A model generated the notes under the pieces. The model saw nothing but the letters and a program-made list of their open reading frames with translations. It did not search any database and was not told where the DNA came from. This document shows positions 8,197-15,045 of a stretch of DNA of 18,690 bases, piece after piece; within the stretch, counting starts at the first letter, position 1, and each line of letters begins with the position of its first letter. This DNA is from an uncultured Lachnospiraceae bacterium (GTDB lineage: Bacteria; Bacillota; Clostridia; Lachnospirales; Lachnospiraceae), in contig CABUAW010000048.1 in assembly GCA_902489645.1 (NCBI GenBank), forward strand, positions 1-18,690. The letters are read 5' to 3'. Both the position numbers and the translations under genes were made by a program.

Positions 8197-9030
8197 ATGA
8201 ACACCCTTAAAAAATACGCCCCCGCCCTCATCTTTTTGGCCATTTTTGAAACTATTGCCATCACACTGTGGCAGACTCTGGACAACATTTTCTATTTATT
8301 TAATTTTACATACATCGGAGGTTTTCTTTGCCTTGGGCTCTGCCTGTATATCAGAAAATTCAAATATGCCCGCCTTGTCGTCCAGCTTGGCGTCGGGCTG
8401 TATATGCTCGTTTACCTCGGACTGCTCTCCAATGAAAATATGCAGATTGAGGGCTTTTGGTATTATTTATTTCTGGGTGTTTTTGAAGCGGCCACTATCC
8501 ATTATGCGGTCGCAAAAATCTTCGGCCCCCTCTTTTTTGGCCGGGGCTGGTGCGGCTATGCCTGCTGGACCGCCATGATTCTGGACCTTCTCCCTTTCAG
8601 GCATCCGAATACGCCGCGAAAGAACCTTGGTTTTATCCGCTATATCACCTTCGCACTGGCCTTTCTTTTTGTCGGCGCACTGTTCGTTTTTCATGTCCCG
8701 AATCTGGAACGGGTGATGTTTTACAGCTTTATCATCGGAAATATACTCTATTACATCATCGGAATCGGTCTGGCCTTCGCTTTCAGGGATAACCGGGCCT
8801 TCTGCAAGTATATCTGCCCGATTACCGTATTTTTAAAACCGATGAGCTATTTTGCACGAATCCGCATTACCGTTGACGAAGAAAAATGTATTTCCTGCGG
8901 AAAATGCAAACGTCTCTGTCCGATGAACGTGGATATGCTTGATAACGCCAGAAGCCGTGAAAACGGCACCGAATGTATTCTGTGCATGAGCTGCGTGGAT
9001 AATTGTCCGAAAAAAGCGCTTCACAGTTGA
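8197..9030 (+). CDS. NapH-like membrane polyferredoxin (4Fe-4S)
   Basis: A 277-residue membrane protein with about six hydrophobic helices in residues 8-200. It has the two short cysteine motifs of the NapH/NosR-C/RdxA group: WCGYAC (C119, C123) and FCKYICP (C203, C207). A soluble C-terminal tail holds two 4Fe-4S sites, C231-xx-C-xx-C-xxx-C241-P and C260-xx-C-xx-C-xxx-C270-P. Such proteins pass electrons across or along the membrane from quinols, flavins or ferredoxin to reductases or assembly systems. No partner oxidoreductase is adjacent, so the pathway is unknown. The ATG follows GAAAGAAGGT at workable spacing. It is divergent from the MBL operon across a shared palindrome. Confidence 0.85.
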   Translation: MNTLKKYAPALIFLAIFETIAITLWQTLDNIFYLFNFTYIGGFLCLGLCLYIRKFKYARLVVQLGVGLYMLVYLGLLSNENMQIEGFWYYLFLGVFEAATIHYAVAKIFGPLFFGRGWCGYACWTAMILDLLPFRHPNTPRKNLGFIRYITFALAFLFVGALFVFHVPNLERVMFYSFIIGNILYYIIGIGLAFAFRDNRAFCKYICPITVFLKPMSYFARIRITVDEEKCISCGKCKRLCPMNVDMLDNARSRENGTECILCMSCVDNCPKKALHS

Positions 9031-9049
9031 TAATTCTGCCGGAAAGTTC

Positions 9050-9077
9050 TTGCAAAATCAGGGATTTTCGATAAAAT
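9050..9077 (+). promoter_or_regulatory. Candidate promoter of the second ABC-F gene
   Basis: TTGCAA (9050-9055) and TAAAAT (9072-9077) with a 16-bp spacer lie in the 94-bp gap between the polyferredoxin and ABC-F genes. No terminator is visible there, so both readthrough and independent transcription are possible. Confidence 0.5.
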
Positions 9078-9124
9078 AGAATACGTGCCATTTTATACGA
9101 ACAACTACAGAAAGGTATTGAAAC

Positions 9125-10768
9125 ATGATTAGTGCAAACAATGTGACCCTGCGTTTGGGAAAACGTGCGTTATTTGAAGATGTCAATATTAAATTCACCG
9201 AAGGCAACTGTTACGGCTTAATCGGCGCCAACGGCGCCGGAAAATCCACTTTCTTAAAAATTCTTTCCGGAAAACTGGAACCGAGCAAGGGCGACATTAC
9301 CATGAATCAGGGAGAACGCCTCTCCGTACTCGAACAGGACCACTATAAATATGATGATTTCCAGGTTCTTGATACGGTAATCATGGGAAATGCCCGTCTT
9401 TACGAGATTATGAAAGAAAAAGACGCGATTTATATGAAGGAGGATTTCACCGAAGCCGACGGCATCCGCGCCAGCGAGCTGGAGGGCGAATTTGCCGAAT
9501 TAAATGGCTGGGAAGCCGAAAGCGACGCAGCGATTCTCTTAAACGGCCTCGGCATTGAACCGGACCTTCACTACGCAATGATGCGCGACCTGGACGGCGG
9601 ACAAAAAGTCAAGGTTCTTCTGGCTAAAGCCCTCTTTGGCAATCCGGACGTCCTCCTTCTGGACGAGCCGACCAACCATCTGGATTTGGATGCGATTGCA
9701 TGGCTGGAAGAATTTCTCATTAATTTTGAGAATACGGTTATCGTCGTATCCCACGACCGTTATTTCTTAAATAAGGTCTGTACCCATATTGCGGACATTG
9801 ATTACGGTAAAATTCAGCTCTATGCCGGAAACTATGATTTCTGGTATGAATCCAGCCAGTTGATGATTAAGCAGATGAAGGAGGCCAACAAGAAAAAGGA
9901 AGAAAAAATCAAAGAACTCCAGGAATTTATCCAGCGGTTCAGCGCCAATGCTTCCAAATCCAAACAGGCCACTTCCCGAAAACGGGCTCTTGAAAAAATT
10001 GAACTGGATGAAATCCGGCCTTCCAGCCGTAAATACCCGTATATCGACTTTAAACCCAACCGTGAAATCGGTAATGAAGTTCTCACGGTGGATGGCATTT
10101 CAAAAACTATTGACGGTGTAAAAATGCTGGACAATATCTCCTTCACCCTTGGACATGATGATAAGGTGGCTTTTGTCGGACCAAATGTCAATGCCACAAC
10201 AACACTGTTCAAAATCCTGGCCGGTGAGATGGAACCGGACGAAGGAACCTATAAATGGGGTGTGACCACCTCCCAGGCCTATTTCCCGAAGGATAACACT
10301 AAGGAATTTGCCAGCGACGACACCATCGTCGACTGGATGATGCCCTGGTCTCCGGAAAAGGATGTAACCTATGTCCGCGGCTTTCTCGGCCGTATGCTTT
10401 TCTCCGGTGACGACGGCCTGAAACGTGTCAACGTCCTCTCCGGCGGCGAGCGGGTGCGCTGTATGCTCTCCCGCATGATGATGTCCGGCGCCAATACAAT
10501 GATTCTCGACGAGCCGACCAATCATCTCGATATGGAATCTATCACCGCACTGAACAATGGGCTGATGAAGTACCCGGGCGTCCTGCTTTTTACTTCTCAG
10601 GACCACCAGTTTGTACAGACGACCGCCAACCGGATTATGGAAATCACCCCAGGCGGGCTCATCGACAAACAGTGTACCTATGATGAATATCTGGAAAATG
10701 ACGAACTGGCCAGAAAACGTCAGATTATGAATATGGATGAACAGATTGAAGATGAAATTGAAGAATAA
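9125..10768 (+). CDS. ABC-F ATPase with degenerate second ATP site (YkpA/YbiT-like)
   Basis: A soluble 547-residue tandem ATPase. Domain 1 has an intact Walker A GANGAGKST (34-42), Walker B D180-E181 and H210, but a signature of LDGGQ (156-160). The acidic insert at about 85-130 is the arm of this branch, and residues 245-300 are the charged linker. Domain 2 has signature LSGGE (438-442) and D462-E463, but Walker A is GPNVNATTT (352-360): the P-loop glycines and the lysine are gone. The H-loop reads SQD (Gln 492) instead of SHD. The NVLSGGERVRCMLSRMMMSGAN and GFLGRMLFSGDD segments identify the YkpA/YbiT-like (Ettf) group, thought to act on translation or ribosomes. A degraded second P-loop occurs in relatives I recall, so this is probably a functional asymmetric ATPase rather than a decaying gene; the frame is fully open. 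The ribosome site (AGAAAGG) is weak. Confidence 0.9.
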   Translation: MISANNVTLRLGKRALFEDVNIKFTEGNCYGLIGANGAGKSTFLKILSGKLEPSKGDITMNQGERLSVLEQDHYKYDDFQVLDTVIMGNARLYEIMKEKDAIYMKEDFTEADGIRASELEGEFAELNGWEAESDAAILLNGLGIEPDLHYAMMRDLDGGQKVKVLLAKALFGNPDVLLLDEPTNHLDLDAIAWLEEFLINFENTVIVVSHDRYFLNKVCTHIADIDYGKIQLYAGNYDFWYESSQLMIKQMKEANKKKEEKIKELQEFIQRFSANASKSKQATSRKRALEKIELDEIRPSSRKYPYIDFKPNREIGNEVLTVDGISKTIDGVKMLDNISFTLGHDDKVAFVGPNVNATTTLFKILAGEMEPDEGTYKWGVTTSQAYFPKDNTKEFASDDTIVDWMMPWSPEKDVTYVRGFLGRMLFSGDDGLKRVNVLSGGERVRCMLSRMMMSGANTMILDEPTNHLDMESITALNNGLMKYPGVLLFTSQDHQFVQTTANRIMEITPGGLIDKQCTYDEYLENDELARKRQIMNMDEQIEDEIEE

Positions 10769-10783
10769 TTTTCTATAAAACAC

Positions 10784-10823
10784 AGGCCCTTTATCCGGGG
10801 AAACACCGCCAGGTAAGGGGCCT
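10784..10823. terminator. Bidirectional terminator between convergent ABC-F and ABC-2 genes
   Basis: AGGCCC (10784-10789) pairs with GGGCCT (10818-10823). The stem extends inward through TTTATCCGG / CCAGGTAAG with one mismatch and G-U pairs, enclosing a roughly 10-nt loop. T-rich sequence follows on both strands, strongest on the minus strand. It lies in the 61-bp gap between stop codons of convergent genes. Confidence 0.75.
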
Positions 10824-10829
10824 TTCTGA

Positions 10830-11468
10830 TTAAAACTCTTTCTTACTGAAAATACCCACACTGATACAATAAGAAATAATATACATAAGGATACACACCG
10901 CAACGCCGACGGCGGCAAATAGATTGGCATGCTGTTCTATAAAGCTCAACACCGTTTCAGGCAGATATTCGGCCGTCCCCAATATGAGAAATATGGGAAC
11001 CATAATAACGGCCACCATCAAAATCCGCGCCTTCTCAACCCCCAATTTATAAATCAGCGGAAGCAAAATTGAGTAAATAACCAGAATAAGACAAAGCAAT
11101 ACCGCCGCCATAATAGCCGTCAGTATAAAGCCGCTCTCCTCCATCGGATGAATATTATCAATAATAATTGAAAACAGGACGCCCAATATAATGGCGCTTA
11201 TCCCACAGATAATACATTCGATATATTTTGAGCGTACAACATCCCTCCGGCTTATGGGCATCGTCAAGACATATTTATCCCATTCCGCTGCCGCATCATA
11301 GCTCATTCCGGTAAAAACCAGCATACACATACTCATCGTCACCATGGCCTGAAAATAAATAGCGGAATCCATATAGACACTGAGTACGGCAAAAAAGATA
11401 AATAAAATCACATATTGTTTCAAATAACGCCGCAGCGTATAAAATTCTTTAACCAATAATCCACTCAT
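10830..11468 (-). CDS. ABC-2 type transporter permease
   Basis: A 212-residue integral membrane protein with about six hydrophobic segments (near residues 17-33, 38-56, 84-104, 114-135, 146-163 and 186-205). The N-terminal LLVKEFYTLRRYLK and the cytoplasmic EWDKYVLTMPISRRDVVRSKY loop are typical of the ABC2_membrane_5 group, where this loop contacts the ATPase. It begins 2 bp after the ATPase stop, so it is co-expressed and very likely its membrane partner. The GntR-ATPase-permease order is that of YtrA-type operons, which often respond to cell-envelope stress. The transported substrate is unknown. Confidence 0.88.
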   Translation of the reverse strand: MSGLLVKEFYTLRRYLKQYVILFIFFAVLSVYMDSAIYFQAMVTMSMCMLVFTGMSYDAAAEWDKYVLTMPISRRDVVRSKYIECIICGISAIILGVLFSIIIDNIHPMEESGFILTAIMAAVLLCLILVIYSILLPLIYKLGVEKARILMVAVIMVPIFLILGTAEYLPETVLSFIEQHANLFAAVGVAVCILMYIISYCISVGIFSKKEF

Positions 11469-11469
11469 A

Positions 11470-12327
11470 TTATTTATCTCCCTTCACTTTAAATAAAAGA
11501 ATGTCTTCCAGCTTAATCCGATTAATCATAAAGTCCGGATGCTGCTGTTTTAATTTTGCTCGTTGATTTACAAGAATATCATAGCTGTAGGCTCCCCGGC
11601 TGATGCCGACAATCATGTTTTTATCAATGGCGTCCGCATCCTCCGGACGGCACCGGACAATACCGTATTCCTCCATAATTCTATCCTTCTCCTCGGATAA
11701 AAAAATCGCTCCTTTATGGATAAAAGTAATATAATCGGCCACTTTTTCCAAATCGCTGGTAATGTGAGAGGAAATCAAAACGCTGTGTTCTTCGTCCTGA
11801 ATAAAATCCTGGAACATATCCAGAATCTCATCTCTGACAACCGGGTCCAGACCGCTGGTTGCCTCATCGAGAATCAGAAGCTTCGGATGATGGGCCATGG
11901 CGACGATAATCATCAATTTCATCCGCATACCTGTGGAAAATTCTTTGATGACCTTATTCGCAGGCACTTTAAAAGTCTTTAAAAGCCTCTGGTAATACTT
12001 TTCGTCCCAGCTTCGATAAATCTTCCCCATAAATTTACCGATTTCCCTTGCCTTTAAGGTTTCATGGAAACCGGCGCCATCAAGGACGACACCGATATCC
12101 TCCCGGATTTCTTTGCCTTTTTTTCGGATATCTCTGCCAAATACCCGAATATTTCCGCTGTCTGCATGGACTAAATCAATAATCGCCTTAATTGTCGTCG
12201 ATTTTCCGGCGCCATTTTCACCGACAAGCCCCATAATACATCCGCCCGGCACCTTAAAGCTCACGTTTTTTAAAGAAAATCCAGGATAGGTTTTATTTAA
12301 GTTTTCTACTTCGATTAAATATTCCAT
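11470..12327 (-). CDS. ABC transporter ATP-binding protein (YtrB-like)
   Basis: About 285 residues. In numbering that includes the optional extra N-terminal residue it has Walker A GENGAGKST (37-45), Walker B LLILDEATSGLD (151-162) and H-loop His 189. The signature is FSTGM (131-135) in place of LSGGQ, and the Q-loop position reads VVLDG with Asp for Gln; both are usual in the ATPases of GntR-linked ABC-2 operons. The C-terminal ~80 residues are an accessory domain. I prefer ATG at 12327, 7 nt from AGGAGG, over GTG at 12330, which touches the GntR stop. It powers the permease encoded next to it. Confidence 0.88.
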   Translation of the reverse strand: MEYLIEVENLNKTYPGFSLKNVSFKVPGGCIMGLVGENGAGKSTTIKAIIDLVHADSGNIRVFGRDIRKKGKEIREDIGVVLDGAGFHETLKAREIGKFMGKIYRSWDEKYYQRLLKTFKVPANKVIKEFSTGMRMKLMIIVAMAHHPKLLILDEATSGLDPVVRDEILDMFQDFIQDEEHSVLISSHITSDLEKVADYITFIHKGAIFLSEEKDRIMEEYGIVRCRPEDADAIDKNMIVGISRGAYSYDILVNQRAKLKQQHPDFMINRIKLEDILLFKVKGDK

Positions 12328-12329
12328 CA

Positions 12330-12704
12330 CTAATCCTCCTCATAGACCATCTGTATAATTTCCTGAAGCTCGCCGCAGCTTATACCGCTGCTCTTGGCCA
12401 ATCGGACGCCTTCCGTCAATATTTCTTCAATTTTCCGGTATTTTTCTTCCTTCATCATCTCCATGTTGGCATCGGCTACAAAACTTCCTCGTCCAACCAT
12501 GGTGTGAATGAACCCGTCACGCTCCAGTTCTTCATACGCCCGCTTTGTTGTAATCACGCTGATATGTAAATCCTTCGCCAGGGCTCTCATGGAAGGCAGC
12601 GCATCTCCGCCTTTTAATTCCCCCCGCATAATCATATCTTTAATCTGACTTGTAATCTGCTCATAAATCGGTACGTCTCCCGAATTGCTGATAAATATAT
12701 TCAC
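12330..12704 (-). CDS. YtrA-like GntR-family transcriptional repressor
   Basis: A 124-residue regulator. Residues 11-77 form the GntR winged helix (VPIYEQITSQIKDMIMRGEL, LPSMRALAKDLHISVITTKRAYEELERDGFI, then the GRGSFV wing). Only a short ~45-residue helical tail follows, which is the YtrA subfamily layout with dimerisation and no large ligand domain. The start is GTG at 12704, with GGAGGT 7 nt upstream; the ATG two bases further upstream runs straight into TGA. It heads an operon with an ABC ATPase and permease. Two palindromic sites on its own promoter indicate autorepression, with release when the exporter is needed; the inducing signal cannot be read from sequence. Confidence 0.92.
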   Translation of the reverse strand: MNIFISNSGDVPIYEQITSQIKDMIMRGELKGGDALPSMRALAKDLHISVITTKRAYEELERDGFIHTMVGRGSFVADANMEMMKEEKYRKIEEILTEGVRLAKSSGISCGELQEIIQMVYEED

Positions 12705-12766
12705 ATTGTTACCTCCAATCTGCCGACACGTCTGCCCGCAAAGCTTTATGATTGTACTTAAAATTT

Positions 12767-12795
12767 ATATTGTATATACTTGATATATACAATAT
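12767..12795. promoter_or_regulatory. GntR operator 2: perfect 12-bp inverted repeat
   Basis: ATATTGTATATA (12767-12778) and TATATACAATAT (12784-12795) are perfect inverted copies separated by CTTGA. The repeat covers the -10 and start region of the minus-strand GntR promoter. Its size and symmetry fit a dimeric YtrA-type repressor. Confidence 0.75.
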
Positions 12796-12819
12796 AACAT
12801 TGTATATATACATTGTCAA
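12791..12819 (-). promoter_or_regulatory. Promoter of the GntR-ABC operon
   Basis: On the minus strand a consensus TTGACA (12814-12819) is followed by a 17-bp spacer and TATATT (12791-12796). The spacer contains operator 1 and the -10 overlaps operator 2, so repressor binding would block polymerase. The leader before the GTG is about 80 nt. Confidence 0.85.
12801..12812. promoter_or_regulatory. GntR operator 1: TGTATATATACA palindrome
   Basis: A perfect 12-bp palindrome between the -35 and -10 of the GntR promoter. It shares the TGTATAT half-site of operator 2, which supports recognition by the same protein. It ends 23 bp before the -35 of the divergent YhfC-family gene. Confidence 0.65.
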
Positions 12820-12835
12820 CAGGTAATTTCAATGG

Positions 12836-12864
12836 TTGTCTTTTCTTTCCAAAAAAGGTATACT
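12836..12864 (+). promoter_or_regulatory. Promoter of the YhfC-family gene
   Basis: TTGTCT (12836-12841) and TATACT (12859-12864) have a 17-bp spacer. A second overlapping TATACT follows at 12864-12869. The start would be near 12871, giving a very short leader before the ribosome site AGGAGG and the ATG at 12890. Confidence 0.75.
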
Positions 12865-12889
12865 ATACTTTGTTAGGAGGATTTTAATT

Positions 12890-13714
12890 ATGACGACAAC
12901 TATACCCCTTATTCCGCAGATATCCCTTTTGGCTATGGGGTTCACCGGAGTTTTATGTATTGCCATTCCCATTGTTTTACTGATTGTGTTTAAAAGCCGT
13001 TTTCAGTTAAAGACGGCGCCATTTTTTTTCGGAGCCATCACTTTTATCATCTTTGCTCTTGTCCTGGAAAGCTTTGCCCACGAATATTTTCTCTCAGGAG
13101 AAACGTCTCTCAGCCGGATGATTCTAAACAATCCGTTTCTCTACGCCATTTACGGAGGCCTGGCTGCCGGAATTTTTGAAGAACTCGGCCGCTTCTTCTG
13201 TATGATAACCGTCATGAAACGCTCCATGTATCAACGTGAAAATTCCATTCTTTACGGAATCGGTCACGGCGGTGTGGAAGCCATCATCCTTGGCTCTTTT
13301 ACGATGCTCCAGAACCTCATGATTGCCATTGCCTTAAACGACTACGGCAGTGTGGAGGCCTACGCCAGCCAGGCTGGCAGCGCTGAGGCCACCGCCAGCG
13401 TAACTTCGCTGTTAAACACATTAATTGAAACACCGACATCCGCCTATATACTTTCCGGCGTTGAACGAATGGCTGCCCTCGTTTTGCAGATAGCCTTATC
13501 TGTTCTGATTTATAAAGCTGTTATACGAAAAAAATACATTTACATATTATTCGCCATAGTTCTCCATGCACTGATTGACGTCTTTGCCGCTTTCTATCAG
13601 ACAGGCCTTATCACCAATCTGCTGCTGCTTGAGGGTATCGTCGTGATTTATGCCATTGCCGTAGCCATATTTGCTTACCGGCAATATCAGTCGCTTCGCT
13701 ACGACGAATATTAA
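12890..13714 (+). CDS. YhfC-family putative intramembrane metalloprotease
   Basis: A 274-residue membrane protein with about seven hydrophobic segments. It carries the family motifs GIFEELGRF (residues 94-102, an EExxR-like site), GIGHGGVEA (123-131) and a later VLHALIDVF, the pattern shared with CPBP/CAAX-protease-like intramembrane enzymes. Substrates of YhfC proteins are not known to me. I chose ATG at 12890 because AGGAGG (12875-12880) sits 9 nt upstream; an upstream in-frame TTG lies inside the promoter. The gene is divergent from the GntR-ABC operon, so it may belong to the same envelope-stress response, and it ends at a bidirectional terminator. Confidence 0.85.
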   Translation: MTTTIPLIPQISLLAMGFTGVLCIAIPIVLLIVFKSRFQLKTAPFFFGAITFIIFALVLESFAHEYFLSGETSLSRMILNNPFLYAIYGGLAAGIFEELGRFFCMITVMKRSMYQRENSILYGIGHGGVEAIILGSFTMLQNLMIAIALNDYGSVEAYASQAGSAEATASVTSLLNTLIETPTSAYILSGVERMAALVLQIALSVLIYKAVIRKKYIYILFAIVLHALIDVFAAFYQTGLITNLLLLEGIVVIYAIAVAIFAYRQYQSLRYDEY

Positions 13715-13723
13715 ATATACGTC

Positions 13724-13778
13724 AAAGAGAAAAAGGTGCTTTACCCGATTTTCTCAGGTAAAACACCTTTTTCTCTTT
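13724..13778. terminator. Long bidirectional terminator between YhfC and QueL-like genes
   Basis: A stem of about 21 bp with one mismatch: AAAGAGAAAAAGGTG-C-TTTACC (13724-13745) pairs with GGTAAA-A-CACC and the following TTTTTCTCTTT (13757-13778), closing an 11-nt loop. A- and U-rich flanks give a T tract in both directions. It separates two convergent stop codons (13714 and 13788). Confidence 0.88.
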
Positions 13779-13787
13779 TATTTTTCA

Positions 13788-14477
13788 TCAATCGCCGACT
13801 CCAAAATCTGTGTTCTCAAAAAGAACCTCCACCGACGGCTCATCCCTGAGCCATCCATATTCTTTGGCAAACCAACGGATTAATTCCGGGTCCCGTTTCA
13901 CATCGGTTGTATTATCCGTATATACATTGATTGTACCTAATTTAAAGTATTTTCTTAATATCTCAATATCTCTGCGAATCATTTCCTTTGTCTGTCCCTT
14001 AATGCCGACCATCAAACACGGGGAATCAAAATAAGCCGCCACCTCCTCCGGTTTTTCAAAATTGGCATGCTTATTTAAATAATTCTCCCGAAAATCATTA
14101 TCAAAGGTCTCCACACCAATTTTATATACGACAGGGATACCAAAATAGGTGCGCATTTCATCCAACCGGTGCCGGTACATCCAGTGGCTTTCAAAAAACA
14201 GTTTCTTTATTCCACATTTTTCAATGACCTTTTTAATATCCTGAAGCGTCTCCTCTGGCAAATCAAAACAACTGGCCGAATCGATAACTTCAAGCACGCC
14301 AAACTCTCCGGTGACATTGGAAAGGACTTCCCGGTTCAATTTTACCATTTCGGGGATATTTTTCGAATTGTCATCAATATAATCACAAAAACGGCATTTG
14401 CCCCAGGCACAGGGTCTGGCTTTCAGCAAGACAATCTCTCTTTGGTTTTTATTTGTAATCCGGTTATATCGCTCCAT
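13788..14477 (-). CDS. queL: QueL-like radical SAM protein (queuine lyase candidate)
   Basis: A short 229-residue radical SAM protein. Cysteines 23, 28 and 31 (KARPCAWGKCRFCDY) form a CX4CX2C cluster motif instead of the usual CX3CX2C. A VETFDNDFREN segment and a VGIKGQTKEM segment fit later strands of the partial TIM barrel. QueL of C. difficile is a radical SAM enzyme that converts queuine to preQ1, the substrate for tRNA-guanine transglycosylase. The assignment here rests on the operon: it overlaps the ECF S-component gene by 14 bp, and a nucleoside hydrolase is upstream. A GGAGGA site precedes the ATG at 14477. Radical SAM class is sure; the QueL role is strongly suggested by context and by the candidate preQ1 riboswitch. 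Other small uncharacterised radical SAM proteins remain possible. Confidence 0.72.
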   Translation of the reverse strand: MERYNRITNKNQREIVLLKARPCAWGKCRFCDYIDDNSKNIPEMVKLNREVLSNVTGEFGVLEVIDSASCFDLPEETLQDIKKVIEKCGIKKLFFESHWMYRHRLDEMRTYFGIPVVYKIGVETFDNDFRENYLNKHANFEKPEEVAAYFDSPCLMVGIKGQTKEMIRRDIEILRKYFKLGTINVYTDNTTDVKRDPELIRWFAKEYGWLRDEPSVEVLFENTDFGVGD

Positions 14478-15045
14478 TTCTTCCTCCGCGAATTTTCGTT
14501 TTCATTTCCGGTGTCATCACCTTTAAGGCCGCCATCACCAATAAAATGGCTATCAGCTTATCGGCATAATCCGTCAATACTTGGACAAGAAAACAGCTCA
14601 GTGTCAGATTCATCCCCAGATTGCTCATTAAAACAACCAGATAGGAGGAACCGGAGGAGGTAATACCTCCGAAAAGGAAGGCTGTAATTGCCGCGCTGGC
14701 AATCGATGTGGGCAAAGATACGCCCAGTCCGCCGATTGGAAGCCGTGAGCCCTGCAGCCACCTTGTCCGAAACATAAATCCGGCCATTAATCCGGTTAAA
14801 ATCTGTACCGGCGCATAGTACAGGGAATAAATATCAAAGGTAATACCACTGATAAGACTTCCAAGTACTCCGGTAGCCACACCGTAAACCGGGCCTAAAA
14901 GAGCGCCGGACAGTACGGTACCTACCGAATCTAAATAAATCGGCAGTCTCAGATTCAGGGCAATAAAAGCGCCCACAATATTTAAAACAATTCCGAGGGC
15001 AACCATGCACTGTTTCAGGGTTGTAAAATTTCTTCCGTCACTCAT
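14464..15045 (-). CDS. qrtT: ECF transporter S component, QrtT-like (queuosine precursor uptake candidate)
   Basis: A 193-residue membrane protein with about six helices. The N-terminal IALNLRLPIYLDSVGTVLSGALLGPVYGVATGVLGSLI resembles substrate-binding S components of energy-coupling factor transporters (small, no ATPase, long hydrophobic helices with Gly-rich turns). Start: ATG at 15045, with GGAGGG 9 nt upstream, overlaps the nucleoside hydrolase stop as ATGA; a longer frame to 15105 lies inside that gene and lacks a ribosome site. The T and A components are not in this window and would be shared ECF modules encoded elsewhere. Placed between QueK- and QueL-like genes it most likely imports queuine or queuosine, as proposed for QrtT. 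S-component call good; ligand inferred from context. Confidence 0.75.
   Translation of the reverse strand: MSDGRNFTTLKQCMVALGIVLNIVGAFIALNLRLPIYLDSVGTVLSGALLGPVYGVATGVLGSLISGITFDIYSLYYAPVQILTGLMAGFMFRTRWLQGSRLPIGGLGVSLPTSIASAAITAFLFGGITSSGSSYLVVLMSNLGMNLTLSCFLVQVLTDYADKLIAILLVMAALKVMTPEMKTKIRGGRNGAI

Noticed and set aside
9125..10768. ABC-F gene as a decaying pseudogene because of its lost P-loop Lys
   Set aside because: The frame is intact, Walker B and signature of domain 2 are conserved, and the changes fall together on one ATP site.
12836..12889. N-terminal extension of the YhfC-family protein from an in-frame TTG
   Set aside because: The TTG is the first part of the -35 hexamer and the segment contains the -10; AGGAGG plus ATG at 12890 is a far better start.
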